Below are positions 7,496 through 15,409 of a DNA stretch of 64,000 bases, piece after piece. A model generated the notes under the pieces. The model made no database searches. It was given only the letters and a program-made list of their open reading frames with translations, and was not told the DNA's origin. Position numbers and translations under genes: made by a program. How positions within the stretch are numbered: position 1 is the stretch's first letter; each line of letters begins with the position of its first letter. This stretch comes from JBGSIC01 sp041751875 (lineage in GTDB: Bacteria; Bdellovibrionota; FAC87; UBA2466; JACKAF01): positions 52,420 to 116,419 of the forward strand of contig JBGSIC010000008.1 of NCBI GenBank assembly GCA_041751875.1, written 5' to 3'.

Positions 7496-8728
7496 CTACT
7501 TTGAGAGTTTTTCGAGCTCTAGGGCCGCAAACTTTTCCAGAATGCCGGGATTCAGTGCGAGCGGCACAAGCTTGCCGTTGAGATAGATCGAAGGCGTGTA
7601 GCCAACTTGCAGGGCTTGGCCCAACTCCAGATCCCGGTGAATGGGCTCTAACGTTTTCGGATCATTCATGCACTTGGCAGCTTCGTCTGCGGTAAACACG
7701 AAAGAAAGAGACTTAAAAATCTCGTTCCAATTTTCATCGCCACGGAGCTTCTCAAAAACAAAATCATGGTACTCCCAGAAGGCATTCTTCCTTCCGGCGC
7801 AAACTCCCAAACGCGCCAGTCCGCACGCCTTGTCGTGGTTCGAGCGAGTGAGCGTGGAATTGCAAGCGGCATCGAGAGGATAGTTTTTGAAAACCAACTG
7901 CACCTTGTCGGGGCGAGCCTGACGAAAATCTTCGAGAATTGTTGCTGCTCTTCTACAATGGGGGCACTGGAAATCGCTAAAAACGACAAGCTGCAAGGGG
8001 GCGCCGGATTTACCCTGTGACGCATCTTCGGGCTGCACGGGCAGAGGCTTGGAGGGCAGGTTTTTCCACTCCTCAAAGAAAAGGGTGAGCTGTTTCTGTT
8101 GTTGCTCTGTAAGCTTTCCTCGATTTTCAATCCATTCGGGAAGGGCGAGGGTTCCGGCTGCAAAGGCGACTACGGAAAGGATGGCAATTGCCCATTTTCC
8201 CTTGCTCAAGGTGAGCGAAGCTTGGCGTTTAAGAGGACCGGTGAAAAAGCGCCGTTTTTCACCCACTGTAACCGGTGCCAACAAGCTGGTGAAGGTAAAG
8301 TAAGCGAAATTAAAAACGTAGGTTCCCACGCAAAAAAGACAAATCGTCTTAAGGTCGAATATCTGGACTAAAAATAGAATAAGCTCCACGAATAGCCCGA
8401 ATGCGCTTAATCTCGCGCACCACTTCTGAAGGCCGGCGAAAGAGGGGGATGAGGGGCGGGCAAGCCAACTTCCCAGAAGCAAAAGAAAGCAGAAAAGGGC
8501 GCCCCAGGCTGCGAGCGGGATCCCGAACAAAACAGAGTATCGACTGGCATCGACGGCGTCGCAGTTGAGGTATTGGCCCGCGTTGCAAATGCTGGGGCCT
8601 GCTTGGATTCCCGATTTGACTCGGGTATGCTGGACCAGCAAGTAGAGGCTCAGTCCAGTTCCTGCGAGGGCGGAAAACCACTGGAGTCGATGTAGCCAGC
8701 GTAACTTTTTTTCCGAAGCGTTTTCCAC
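7496..8728 (-). CDS. VKOR domain fused to DsbA-like thioredoxin
   Basis: The protein combines both halves of a periplasmic disulfide-forming system. The VKOR part (about residues 10-155) has several membrane helices, loop cysteines C48 and C56 (ICNAGQYLNCDAVDASRY) and the membrane CxxC at 130-133 (CLFC), with the conserved Ser in RYSVLFGIPLAAWG. After a further membrane segment (about 178-198) comes a DsbA/DsbG-like thioredoxin domain with CPHC at 255-258 and a cis-Pro region (VGYTPSIYLNGK). It would oxidise exported proteins and pass electrons to quinone. The start is GTG, the only candidate. It is divergent from the gene at 8746, with 17 bp between start codons. Confidence 0.9.
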   Translation of the reverse strand: MENASEKKLRWLHRLQWFSALAGTGLSLYLLVQHTRVKSGIQAGPSICNAGQYLNCDAVDASRYSVLFGIPLAAWGALFCFLLLLGSWLARPSSPSFAGLQKWCARLSAFGLFVELILFLVQIFDLKTICLFCVGTYVFNFAYFTFTSLLAPVTVGEKRRFFTGPLKRQASLTLSKGKWAIAILSVVAFAAGTLALPEWIENRGKLTEQQQKQLTLFFEEWKNLPSKPLPVQPEDASQGKSGAPLQLVVFSDFQCPHCRRAATILEDFRQARPDKVQLVFKNYPLDAACNSTLTRSNHDKACGLARLGVCAGRKNAFWEYHDFVFEKLRGDENWNEIFKSLSFVFTADEAAKCMNDPKTLEPIHRDLELGQALQVGYTPSIYLNGKLVPLALNPGILEKFAALELEKLSK

Positions 8729-8745
8729 GAAGGGATTATCTCGAA

Positions 8746-9804
8746 TTGGCCGCGGGTAAGCAAACTGAAAGAAACTTAGGTTCGAACGATGCCGTCTTCA
8801 AAGAACTCGAAACCTTTGTCGATAAAATAGCGGAGGGGCAGAAACCGGCACGAGTCAGTTTGCTCAAGCAAATTTTCAAGACCGCACTGAAGCTGGGACT
8901 AGAAAGCCCCGGGACACTCAACCTAAAGATAGCGACGACAGTCATCAAGGAACTTCGCTACTCGTTTAAGATGTTCTACCCCGATCGCTTTGTGCCGAAG
9001 GTGACCGTGTTCGGCTCGGCCCGTACCCTTCCGACTGATCCCGTCTATCACCTTGCCAAAGAGTTTGGTAAGGAAGCCTTTAAACGCAACTACATGATCG
9101 TGACTGGCGGTGGCCCAGGTGTCATGGCAGCGGCTAATGAGGGAGCCACCATCAAAGGCGGCTTCGGACTCAACATTCGTCTTCCCTTTGAGCAGAGCGC
9201 GAATCCCTTTATCGATGAAGAGAAGAAACTCATCCACTATAAGTATTTTTTCACGCGTAAGCTTTTCTTACTAAAGGAAGCCTCCGCGCTAGTTCTTTTT
9301 CCAGGCGGCTTTGGAACGCTGGATGAGGGTTTTGAAGTCTTAACTTTAGTACAAACAGGGAAAAGCCGCATTGTGCCCATCGTGATGGTCGAGCCTCCTG
9401 GTTACAACTTTTGGGGCGGGCTACTCGATTTTATCGGCAATCACCTAGTCGACAGAGGCTTTGTGTCAGCCCAGGATCGCCACCTCTACAGAATAGTGAA
9501 TTCGGCGAATGATGCGATGGACCACATCGAACACTTCTATAAAAGCTATCATTCTCTGCGTCTGGTTGATGATCTTTTGGTACTTCGCTTGCGCCAAGCG
9601 CCTTCAGCCACAGCGTTGAAAGAGATGGAGAAAAAGTTTGGTTTTCTTTCCACGAATGGAAAGTTCAAGGTGTCAGGACCACTTGCCGCGGAATCGAACG
9701 AACCCGAACTAAAAGATTTGGTGCGTCTTGTTTTCCCGTTTGAACGCCGTGACTTTAGCACCTTGCGCCTTCTCATCGACTTTATTAACGACAGCGCGGT
9801 ATAA
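8746..9804 (+). CDS. LOG-family (TIGR00730-type) Rossmann-fold protein
   Basis: The core carries VTVFGSAR, VTGGGPGVMAAANEGA and the signature PGGFGTLDEGFEVLTLVQTGK region, which define the LOG / lysine-decarboxylase-like family. Characterised members are cytokinin riboside 5'-monophosphate phosphoribohydrolases or nucleotide hydrolases (PpnN); the substrate here is not known. About 75 extra residues precede the Rossmann core and about 80 follow it, so it is a long (352 aa) version. The start is TTG, with GAAGGGA upstream, 17 bp from the divergent VKOR gene. The glycosyltransferase follows. Confidence 0.85.
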   Translation: MAAGKQTERNLGSNDAVFKELETFVDKIAEGQKPARVSLLKQIFKTALKLGLESPGTLNLKIATTVIKELRYSFKMFYPDRFVPKVTVFGSARTLPTDPVYHLAKEFGKEAFKRNYMIVTGGGPGVMAAANEGATIKGGFGLNIRLPFEQSANPFIDEEKKLIHYKYFFTRKLFLLKEASALVLFPGGFGTLDEGFEVLTLVQTGKSRIVPIVMVEPPGYNFWGGLLDFIGNHLVDRGFVSAQDRHLYRIVNSANDAMDHIEHFYKSYHSLRLVDDLLVLRLRQAPSATALKEMEKKFGFLSTNGKFKVSGPLAAESNEPELKDLVRLVFPFERRDFSTLRLLIDFINDSAV

Positions 9805-9838
9805 TAACCTCGCCTTTCCACAGGCTTGGAGATCTCCT

Positions 9839-10891
9839 GTGACCACACACGATTTGGTTTGTCTTCTCTTTCCCGACGTCTGGGCGCACGAAAGAGAAGG
9901 CGTCAAAACACTGCTCGATAGCCTAAGTCAGCAAATTCGTGTTGAGTGTGTGGATTCTCAAAACCAATTAAATTATTTTTCGGGTACTGATCCCAATAGT
10001 GTGGGCGCTTACTGGATTGTGGCACGTGATTGGCAAAAGGCCCTTGCCACCTTGCCTCTGAAACATACGCGCCGCCCCGTTTTTGCTTCCGTTCTTACGG
10101 TGGCCACCAGACGTAGTTTCCCTGATATTTTGAGGCAAGGTTTTCGGCCTTTGGTTCCTCGCGGGGTACAGATTCTTACCCACAGCCCTATTAACTTCCG
10201 CTTTTTTCGTGAAATAGCGAGGATAAGTCCAGGCAGGGTTCAATATCTTCCTTTTCCCATTGGTCCTTTACCAGAACTTCTTTCTCGACCCGAGAAACCT
10301 GAGTACGTAAAGATCGGGTCTTTCGTCGACTTCCGTTCCGAAAGCAATTTGCACTATCTTTTGAATGTCGCACACTGTGTGAAGAAAAGAAGTGCGGAGC
10401 AAGAAACGCCAGCAGCTAAGTTTGTTCTTTTTGGTACCGGTCCTTTGCGAGACCATTTAATCAGCGCGGCAGCCGAGCTAGGACTAACCGATTCTTTTGA
10501 GATGAGAGAAACGCCCTGGCTTGCAAGCATTCGCGAACTCGACGTGTATTTTCACACCGCGCTACAGACGGGACATTATGTTCCGCTCTGCGCCGCGGGC
10601 CAGGCCGGCATTCCTGTCGTGTCGAGTGATGTGCCCGGGGTAGAAGGTTTTGTGGTGCACAAGGAAACGGGTTATCTCGCCCCGGTTAACGAAACCGAAC
10701 CCATCGCAGATGCGCTACTGGATTTAATACGCGACGCCACGCTCCGTCGTGCGATGGGACTAAAATTCCGTCAACATATTCAGTCAGTGATGAGTCAGGA
10801 AAATTTGGCCGAATCTTATCGCAGTTTGTTTGTTAGAGGCCGAGTGATCAAAAAAACTGACGAGTGGGCGGCCGCGACCAAAGTAGGATAG
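9839..10891 (+). CDS. GT4-like glycosyltransferase
   Basis: A 350-aa protein with the C-terminal donor-binding half of family 4 glycosyltransferases: KFVLFGTGPLRDHL, then LDVYFHTALQTGHYVPLCAA and AGIPVVSSDVPGVEGFV, followed by GYLAPVNETEPIADALLDLI. The usual EGFG-like acid motif is degenerate (LCAAGQAG), so activity should be treated with caution. The GTG at 9839 is chosen for the TTGGAG 7 bp upstream; a longer frame from 9728 would overlap the previous gene by 77 bp. It lies 19 bp before ftsQ, where mur genes often occur. A role in envelope polysaccharide synthesis is inferred. Confidence 0.78.
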   Translation: MTTHDLVCLLFPDVWAHEREGVKTLLDSLSQQIRVECVDSQNQLNYFSGTDPNSVGAYWIVARDWQKALATLPLKHTRRPVFASVLTVATRRSFPDILRQGFRPLVPRGVQILTHSPINFRFFREIARISPGRVQYLPFPIGPLPELLSRPEKPEYVKIGSFVDFRSESNLHYLLNVAHCVKKRSAEQETPAAKFVLFGTGPLRDHLISAAAELGLTDSFEMRETPWLASIRELDVYFHTALQTGHYVPLCAAGQAGIPVVSSDVPGVEGFVVHKETGYLAPVNETEPIADALLDLIRDATLRRAMGLKFRQHIQSVMSQENLAESYRSLFVRGRVIKKTDEWAAATKVG

Positions 10892-10910
10892 TGATTCTAG
10901 GAAGCTTGAG

Positions 10911-11693
10911 ATGAACATAGAAAACCGAGTCGAAAAAGTTTCATCTTTCCATCCGGTGCAGAAATTTTTTCTTTTGTTTTTGCTGAGTCTTTTTCTTTTT
11001 TCGGCTCTTCTTTGGGTCCTCGATGGATTTGATGTGAAGCAATTTTTGGCCGGGCGACAATGGTTTGTGGTGAAGTCGGTCGATGTTGATGTGGCATGGC
11101 CTTTGGAAAAAAAAGAAGTCATGCAGTGGCTTCCTAGCTTAGAAGGTCAGAGTCTTCTAAGTTTAAACGTCGATAAAATCGTGGAATCATTGGAGTCAAA
11201 AAACTGGGTTGCCTCTGTGACGGTGAGAAAGCGCTATCCCGATCAAGTTTCGATTCGTCTTGAGTCGAAAATACCCAAAGCAGTTTTCTTAGAACGCAGC
11301 AAACCTTTTTACGTTGATCACGATGGAAAAGTAATTGATCACACTTCGGCGCGTATCAGCGCAAAGTATGAATTGCCTGTGATATCGATGTTGCCGCAGG
11401 CGACACTTGTGAAGTGGGAATTACCTGAAGCAGTTTTGTTAACAGAAATGTTGAAAGAACACATGGGTACGGGCTTCACGCTTTCTGAAGTTGTCCTTGA
11501 AGCCTATCCGTACTTTCGCGTTTTTATGTCCAATCCGCGAGTCGAAGTTTTGTTCAGTCACAAAAATTGGGAGTCGCAAATCTCGCGACTTCTAACGCTC
11601 CTCAGTAACCCGCCGAGTCAGGTCCGCCAAATTGCCAGAATCAATTTGGTTTTCCCAAAGAAAGCTATTGTCAGCTCCACGCTTTCGAACTAA
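10911..11693 (+). CDS. ftsQ: Cell division protein FtsQ
   Basis: FtsQ is a bitopic inner-membrane protein that links early and late divisome proteins. A short cytoplasmic N-terminus is followed by a membrane segment (about 18-37), then a POTRA domain (about 53-122) with LPSLEGQSLLSLNVDKI and VASVTVRKRYPDQVSIRL. The beta domain follows, with FYVDHDGKVID. The 260-aa length is normal. Order ftsQ-ftsA-ftsZ is canonical, but the genes upstream are a LOG protein and a glycosyltransferase instead of murC, murB or ddl. Confidence 0.92.
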   Translation: MNIENRVEKVSSFHPVQKFFLLFLLSLFLFSALLWVLDGFDVKQFLAGRQWFVVKSVDVDVAWPLEKKEVMQWLPSLEGQSLLSLNVDKIVESLESKNWVASVTVRKRYPDQVSIRLESKIPKAVFLERSKPFYVDHDGKVIDHTSARISAKYELPVISMLPQATLVKWELPEAVLLTEMLKEHMGTGFTLSEVVLEAYPYFRVFMSNPRVEVLFSHKNWESQISRLLTLLSNPPSQVRQIARINLVFPKKAIVSSTLSN

Positions 11694-11768
11694 AGTTTGT
11701 TTGAGTCCTTCATAAGCTTTAAATAAAAAGTAGTAAAAAAAGTAGCAGGTACCAGAAAAGGGCCCCTT

Positions 11769-13016
11769 ATGTCCGGTACAAAAAACTTGCTTAAGCCTTC
11801 CGAAATGGTTGTTGGGGTAGACTTCGGCACAACCAAAATTTGTGTAGTCGTCGGCCAAGTTAAAGGCAACGACATTGAAATCGTCGGTATTGGAAAGCAG
11901 CCCTCTCACGGCATTCGCAAAGGTATCGTCGTCAATATTCCCGCTACAGTAGAAGCTATCAGCAAGGCGGTAGAAATCGCGGAGCTTATGGCAGGGTGTC
12001 GCATCGAATCTGCCTTTGTTGGTGTGGCGGGCAGTCATATTGAAGGGTTCAATAGCGGCGGAGTGGTTGCCGTTAAGGATAAAGAAGTTTCTGCGCACGA
12101 TGTAGAGCGCGCCATTGACGCTGCTAAAGCCGTGGCAACCCCGATGGATCGGGAAATCATTCATGTGATTCCGCAAGAATTTGTTGTGAACGACCAAGAT
12201 GGCGTACGCGATCCTTTAGGAATGTCGGCCGTTCGTTTGGAATCCAAAGTTCACATTGTCACTGCAGCCACGTCTTCTGCTCAGAATGTTGTGAAGTGTG
12301 CGAACAAAGCCGGCATTCACGTAAACGATATTGTGCTTGAACCCTTGGCATCCGCCGAAGCGGTTTTGGCGCTAGACGAAAAAGAATTAGGTGTTGGGGT
12401 GGTGGATATTGGGGGCGGAACAACGGATATCGCGTTGTTTGCGCGCGGAAGTATCGTTTACACCGCGAGCATCGCGATGGGCGGAAACCATATTACGAAC
12501 GACATCGCCGTTGGTTTACGTACGTCGATTCAAGAAGCAGAACAGATTAAAGTAGCTTATGGCTGTGCGATGAGTTCGTCGCTCAACGCGGACGAAGTCA
12601 TTCAAGTGCAAGCCGTCGGTGGACGCCAGCCAAAAGAAGTAACCAAAGCGGTACTCGCGAAGATCATTCAGCCGCGAGTCGAAGAGATTTTCTCGCTTGT
12701 GAACAAGGAAATCTCCAATAGTGGTTACAAGCATCTGTTATCAGCGGGTTTGGTGCTCACGGGCGGATCTTCTCTTCTAGCGGGTTCCGCTGAGATGGGC
12801 GAATTTATCTTGGAGATGCCGGTACGACGGGGCGTACCCCAGGGAGTGGGTGGATTAACCGACGTAGTGAACTCACCCATCTACTCGACGGCAGTCGGGT
12901 TATTGGCCTACGGCATGAAGAATCGCCACACGCACCGACCTGGAAAAAGGAACCATCACCAGGTTTACGAAAAAGTTTGGGATCGTATGAAGCATTGGCT
13001 GGGAGACGTTTTTTAA
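11769..13016 (+). CDS. ftsA: Cell division protein FtsA
   Basis: FtsA is an actin-like ATPase that tethers FtsZ to the membrane. The phosphate-binding loops VGVDFGTTKICVVVG (residues 16-30) and GVVDIGGGTTDIALF are present, with the adenosine motif VLTGGSSLLAG. The 1C domain is in place. The C-terminus ends in an amphipathic segment (VYEKVWDRMKHWLGDVF), the expected membrane-targeting helix. Length is 415 aa. It lies 75 bp after ftsQ and 32 bp before ftsZ. Confidence 0.96.
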   Translation: MSGTKNLLKPSEMVVGVDFGTTKICVVVGQVKGNDIEIVGIGKQPSHGIRKGIVVNIPATVEAISKAVEIAELMAGCRIESAFVGVAGSHIEGFNSGGVVAVKDKEVSAHDVERAIDAAKAVATPMDREIIHVIPQEFVVNDQDGVRDPLGMSAVRLESKVHIVTAATSSAQNVVKCANKAGIHVNDIVLEPLASAEAVLALDEKELGVGVVDIGGGTTDIALFARGSIVYTASIAMGGNHITNDIAVGLRTSIQEAEQIKVAYGCAMSSSLNADEVIQVQAVGGRQPKEVTKAVLAKIIQPRVEEIFSLVNKEISNSGYKHLLSAGLVLTGGSSLLAGSAEMGEFILEMPVRRGVPQGVGGLTDVVNSPIYSTAVGLLAYGMKNRHTHRPGKRNHHQVYEKVWDRMKHWLGDVF

Positions 13017-13048
13017 CGTTTTTTTAGTCGCTGGGAAAAGGGGGACGC

Positions 13049-14266
13049 ATGTTCGACATCAAGGAAAAAGAACAGAATCTAGGGGCCAAGATAAAGGTAA
13101 TCGGTGTGGGCGGCGGCGGCAGTAACGCCATCTCCACCATGATTGACTTAGGTCTAACTGGTGTCGAGTTCATCGCAGCAAATACAGACGCGCAGGCGCT
13201 GGATAAGAACCCCGCTGGAGCCCACGTACAACTCGGCATGGAACTCACCAAGGGGTTAGGAGCCGGAGCCAATCCCGATATCGGCCGCAAGGCGGCTCTC
13301 GAAGATAGTTCCAAACTTGCTGAAATGCTTTATGGCACCGACATGGTGTTCATCACCGCCGGTATGGGCGGCGGAACCGGTACAGGCGGGGCTCCTGTCA
13401 TTGCGAACATCGCGCGTGAAGCGGGTGCGCTGACGGTTGGCGTAGTTACAAAGCCTTTCAACTTCGAAGGGAAGAAGCGCAAAAAGAACGCCGATCACGG
13501 TATCAACGAACTCCGCGAAGCGGTTGATACGCTGATCTGCATTCCGAACCAACGCCTTTTGTACATCGCCAACGAAAACACAAGCATGCTGGAGTGCTTC
13601 AAGAAGGCAGACGAAGTCTTGTACCAAGCGGTCAAAGGCATTTCGGACCTCATCAACATCCGTGGGCTTATCAACCTCGATTTTGCTGACGTCAGAACAG
13701 TTATGTCGAGCAAAGGCTTGGCTCTTATGGGAACGGGAATCGCTTCCGGCGAAAACCGTGCGATTGAAGCCGCTAGAAAAGCGATTGCTTCGCCGCTCCT
13801 TGAAGATGTTTCCATTCACGGCGCAACCGGGATTATCATCAACATTACTGGCGGACCCGATCTCACGCTATTCGAAGTCAATGAAGCGTCCTCGCTCATT
13901 ACCGAAGAAGCAGATGAAGAAGCGGAAATCATCTTTGGTTCCGTCATTGACGAAGAACTCAAAGACGAAGTGCGAGTTACGGTTATCGCGACGGGCTTTA
14001 ATCCCAATACCCATCAAGCGAAAGTGGCTCCAACCGTAGACGCGACAGCGCGTCCCGCGGCGCCTGTTCAACAGCCTGCCGCTCCGGTCAGCCAACAAGA
14101 ACCGATGCGGATAAATGAAGCCAACATGATGGATACGCCGGTCCAAAAGCGCCGGGACAACGTGGACATCAAGTCGGCGCGCGATCTTGCTCGGGAAATC
14201 GGCAAACGTTTCTTCGACACGGAAGAATACGATATTCCGACCTTCCTTCGCCGTCAGCACGACTAA
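13049..14266 (+). CDS. ftsZ: Cell division protein FtsZ
   Basis: FtsZ is the tubulin-like GTPase that forms the Z-ring. The tubulin signature GGGTGTG is at residues 107-113. The N-terminal nucleotide loop (VIGVGGGGSNAI), the T7 region (RGLINLDFADVR) and a Pro/Ala/Gln-rich linker are visible. The C-terminal conserved peptide reads EYDIPTFLRRQ, the site bound by FtsA. Length is 405 aa. A strong AAAAGGGGGAC ribosome binding site precedes the ATG. A small exported protein gene follows after 8 bp. Confidence 0.97.
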   Translation: MFDIKEKEQNLGAKIKVIGVGGGGSNAISTMIDLGLTGVEFIAANTDAQALDKNPAGAHVQLGMELTKGLGAGANPDIGRKAALEDSSKLAEMLYGTDMVFITAGMGGGTGTGGAPVIANIAREAGALTVGVVTKPFNFEGKKRKKNADHGINELREAVDTLICIPNQRLLYIANENTSMLECFKKADEVLYQAVKGISDLINIRGLINLDFADVRTVMSSKGLALMGTGIASGENRAIEAARKAIASPLLEDVSIHGATGIIINITGGPDLTLFEVNEASSLITEEADEEAEIIFGSVIDEELKDEVRVTVIATGFNPNTHQAKVAPTVDATARPAAPVQQPAAPVSQQEPMRINEANMMDTPVQKRRDNVDIKSARDLAREIGKRFFDTEEYDIPTFLRRQHD

Positions 14267-14274
14267 AAGGAACT

Positions 14275-14559
14275 ATGCGACGCCTGCGAATTGTTTCGGT
14301 AGGTTTGCTTTTTGTCCTCATTGCCTACGGCGAGGGCAAGCATTCTCCTTCCGCTAAGGCCGATTCTGAGGCAAACGAGCAGACTCAGGTCACACGTGAG
14401 CCAGCCGGGAACCGAGAAGTTTCACGTCCCTTCGCAGAAGATGACGTTGATCATCTGATGGATGAGTTTGCTGGCATGCAGGGAAATGTTGGTGACGGAC
14501 ACGGCCCGGTTATCGGCGAGCAACCCGAGAAACCGACTTTCGAAGGTTTGTTCGATTAG
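14275..14559 (+). CDS. Small exported protein downstream of ftsZ
   Basis: The product has 94 aa with an N-terminal hydrophobic signal (residues 5-20) and a polar, acidic remainder. I recognise no family. AAAAGGAACT directly precedes the ATG and the gap to ftsZ is 8 bp, so co-expression with the division cluster is likely. There is no lipobox cysteine; in fact there is no cysteine at all. It ends 2 bp before the stop codon of the convergent gene. Confidence 0.6.
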   Translation: MRRLRIVSVGLLFVLIAYGEGKHSPSAKADSEANEQTQVTREPAGNREVSRPFAEDDVDHLMDEFAGMQGNVGDGHGPVIGEQPEKPTFEGLFD

Positions 14560-14561
14560 GG

Positions 14562-15398
14562 CTACGGATTGTACGTGCCGTGCAATAGCAAGGGGCTCTC
14601 GTAGACAGAGTCTCCAAATGTTTCGATATGCACGAGATCACCGCTCGGGCTGAGCCATTTCAGGCTACCACCCGGAATGAGTAAATACTGATTTCCCCAC
14701 GCATCATAGAGACTCTTATCGCCGATTCCGTAACGGTTAAAGGCATAGCCTCCGCGGCCTTGATACAATCCGACCATGGAATCTAGTTCCTGAGCGACAT
14801 AATATTGGGCATCGCGGAAGAAACTAAAATACTGCCCAAAAGTTTCTGCCAGTACCAACTGGCAATCCATTTTTGTCAGATAGCCATCGCCGTTTACATC
14901 GAGAAAGTAAGGAATGTTTTCGGGTCTTTCACCAAGGGCGGCGACCATTGTCGTGATATGCGGGCTTACCTGCTCAAATTCAAACCAGTCTACAGGCGTA
15001 TGGTTTTCAGAAAGCATCTGTTGTCGTGTTTTGAGCACATCGCAAACGATGTCATCTCCGACCTGGGTTCTCACCATCGGTTGCTCAAGAATGTGAATCC
15101 GTGCCTGTCTCCATTCGTCCAACGCTTGTTGGCTCAATGTCCCAGCCTCTACCTGGGCAAGTAGGGTGGTTAGTTCATCGTAAACACTTTGCCATTCTTC
15201 CGTATATCCCCATTGAGTAATGTCAAACACGCCACCGTGAAACCCGCCGATTCCATCGCCGTCGACATCCAGAGGGTTAGCGGCGTTGTGCCAAACTCGT
15301 GGAGTGTTATCGACATTCAGTCGTAGCTTGCTATCGATGCTACCCACACAAGCCGTCAGCATCAGCGAGACAAGTAAATATTTTAATTCTAATCGCAT
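14562..15398 (-). CDS. Lipoprotein with EF-hand/dockerin-like calcium loops
   Basis: The signal peptide ends in a lipobox (LTAC, Cys17). Two DxDxDG-type loops are visible: LDVDGDGIGG near residue 43 and LDVNGDGYLTKMDCQLV near 165. They resemble EF-hand or dockerin calcium-binding loops. The second is followed by a cysteine that may pair with the one in DDIVCDVL. The rest is unrecognised. The gene starts 11 bp after the VWA lipoprotein gene on the same strand, so the two probably form an operon and may act together at the cell surface. Confidence 0.72.
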   Translation of the reverse strand: MRLELKYLLVSLMLTACVGSIDSKLRLNVDNTPRVWHNAANPLDVDGDGIGGFHGGVFDITQWGYTEEWQSVYDELTTLLAQVEAGTLSQQALDEWRQARIHILEQPMVRTQVGDDIVCDVLKTRQQMLSENHTPVDWFEFEQVSPHITTMVAALGERPENIPYFLDVNGDGYLTKMDCQLVLAETFGQYFSFFRDAQYYVAQELDSMVGLYQGRGGYAFNRYGIGDKSLYDAWGNQYLLIPGGSLKWLSPSGDLVHIETFGDSVYESPLLLHGTYNP

Positions 15399-15409
15399 AT
15401 CAAACTCCG

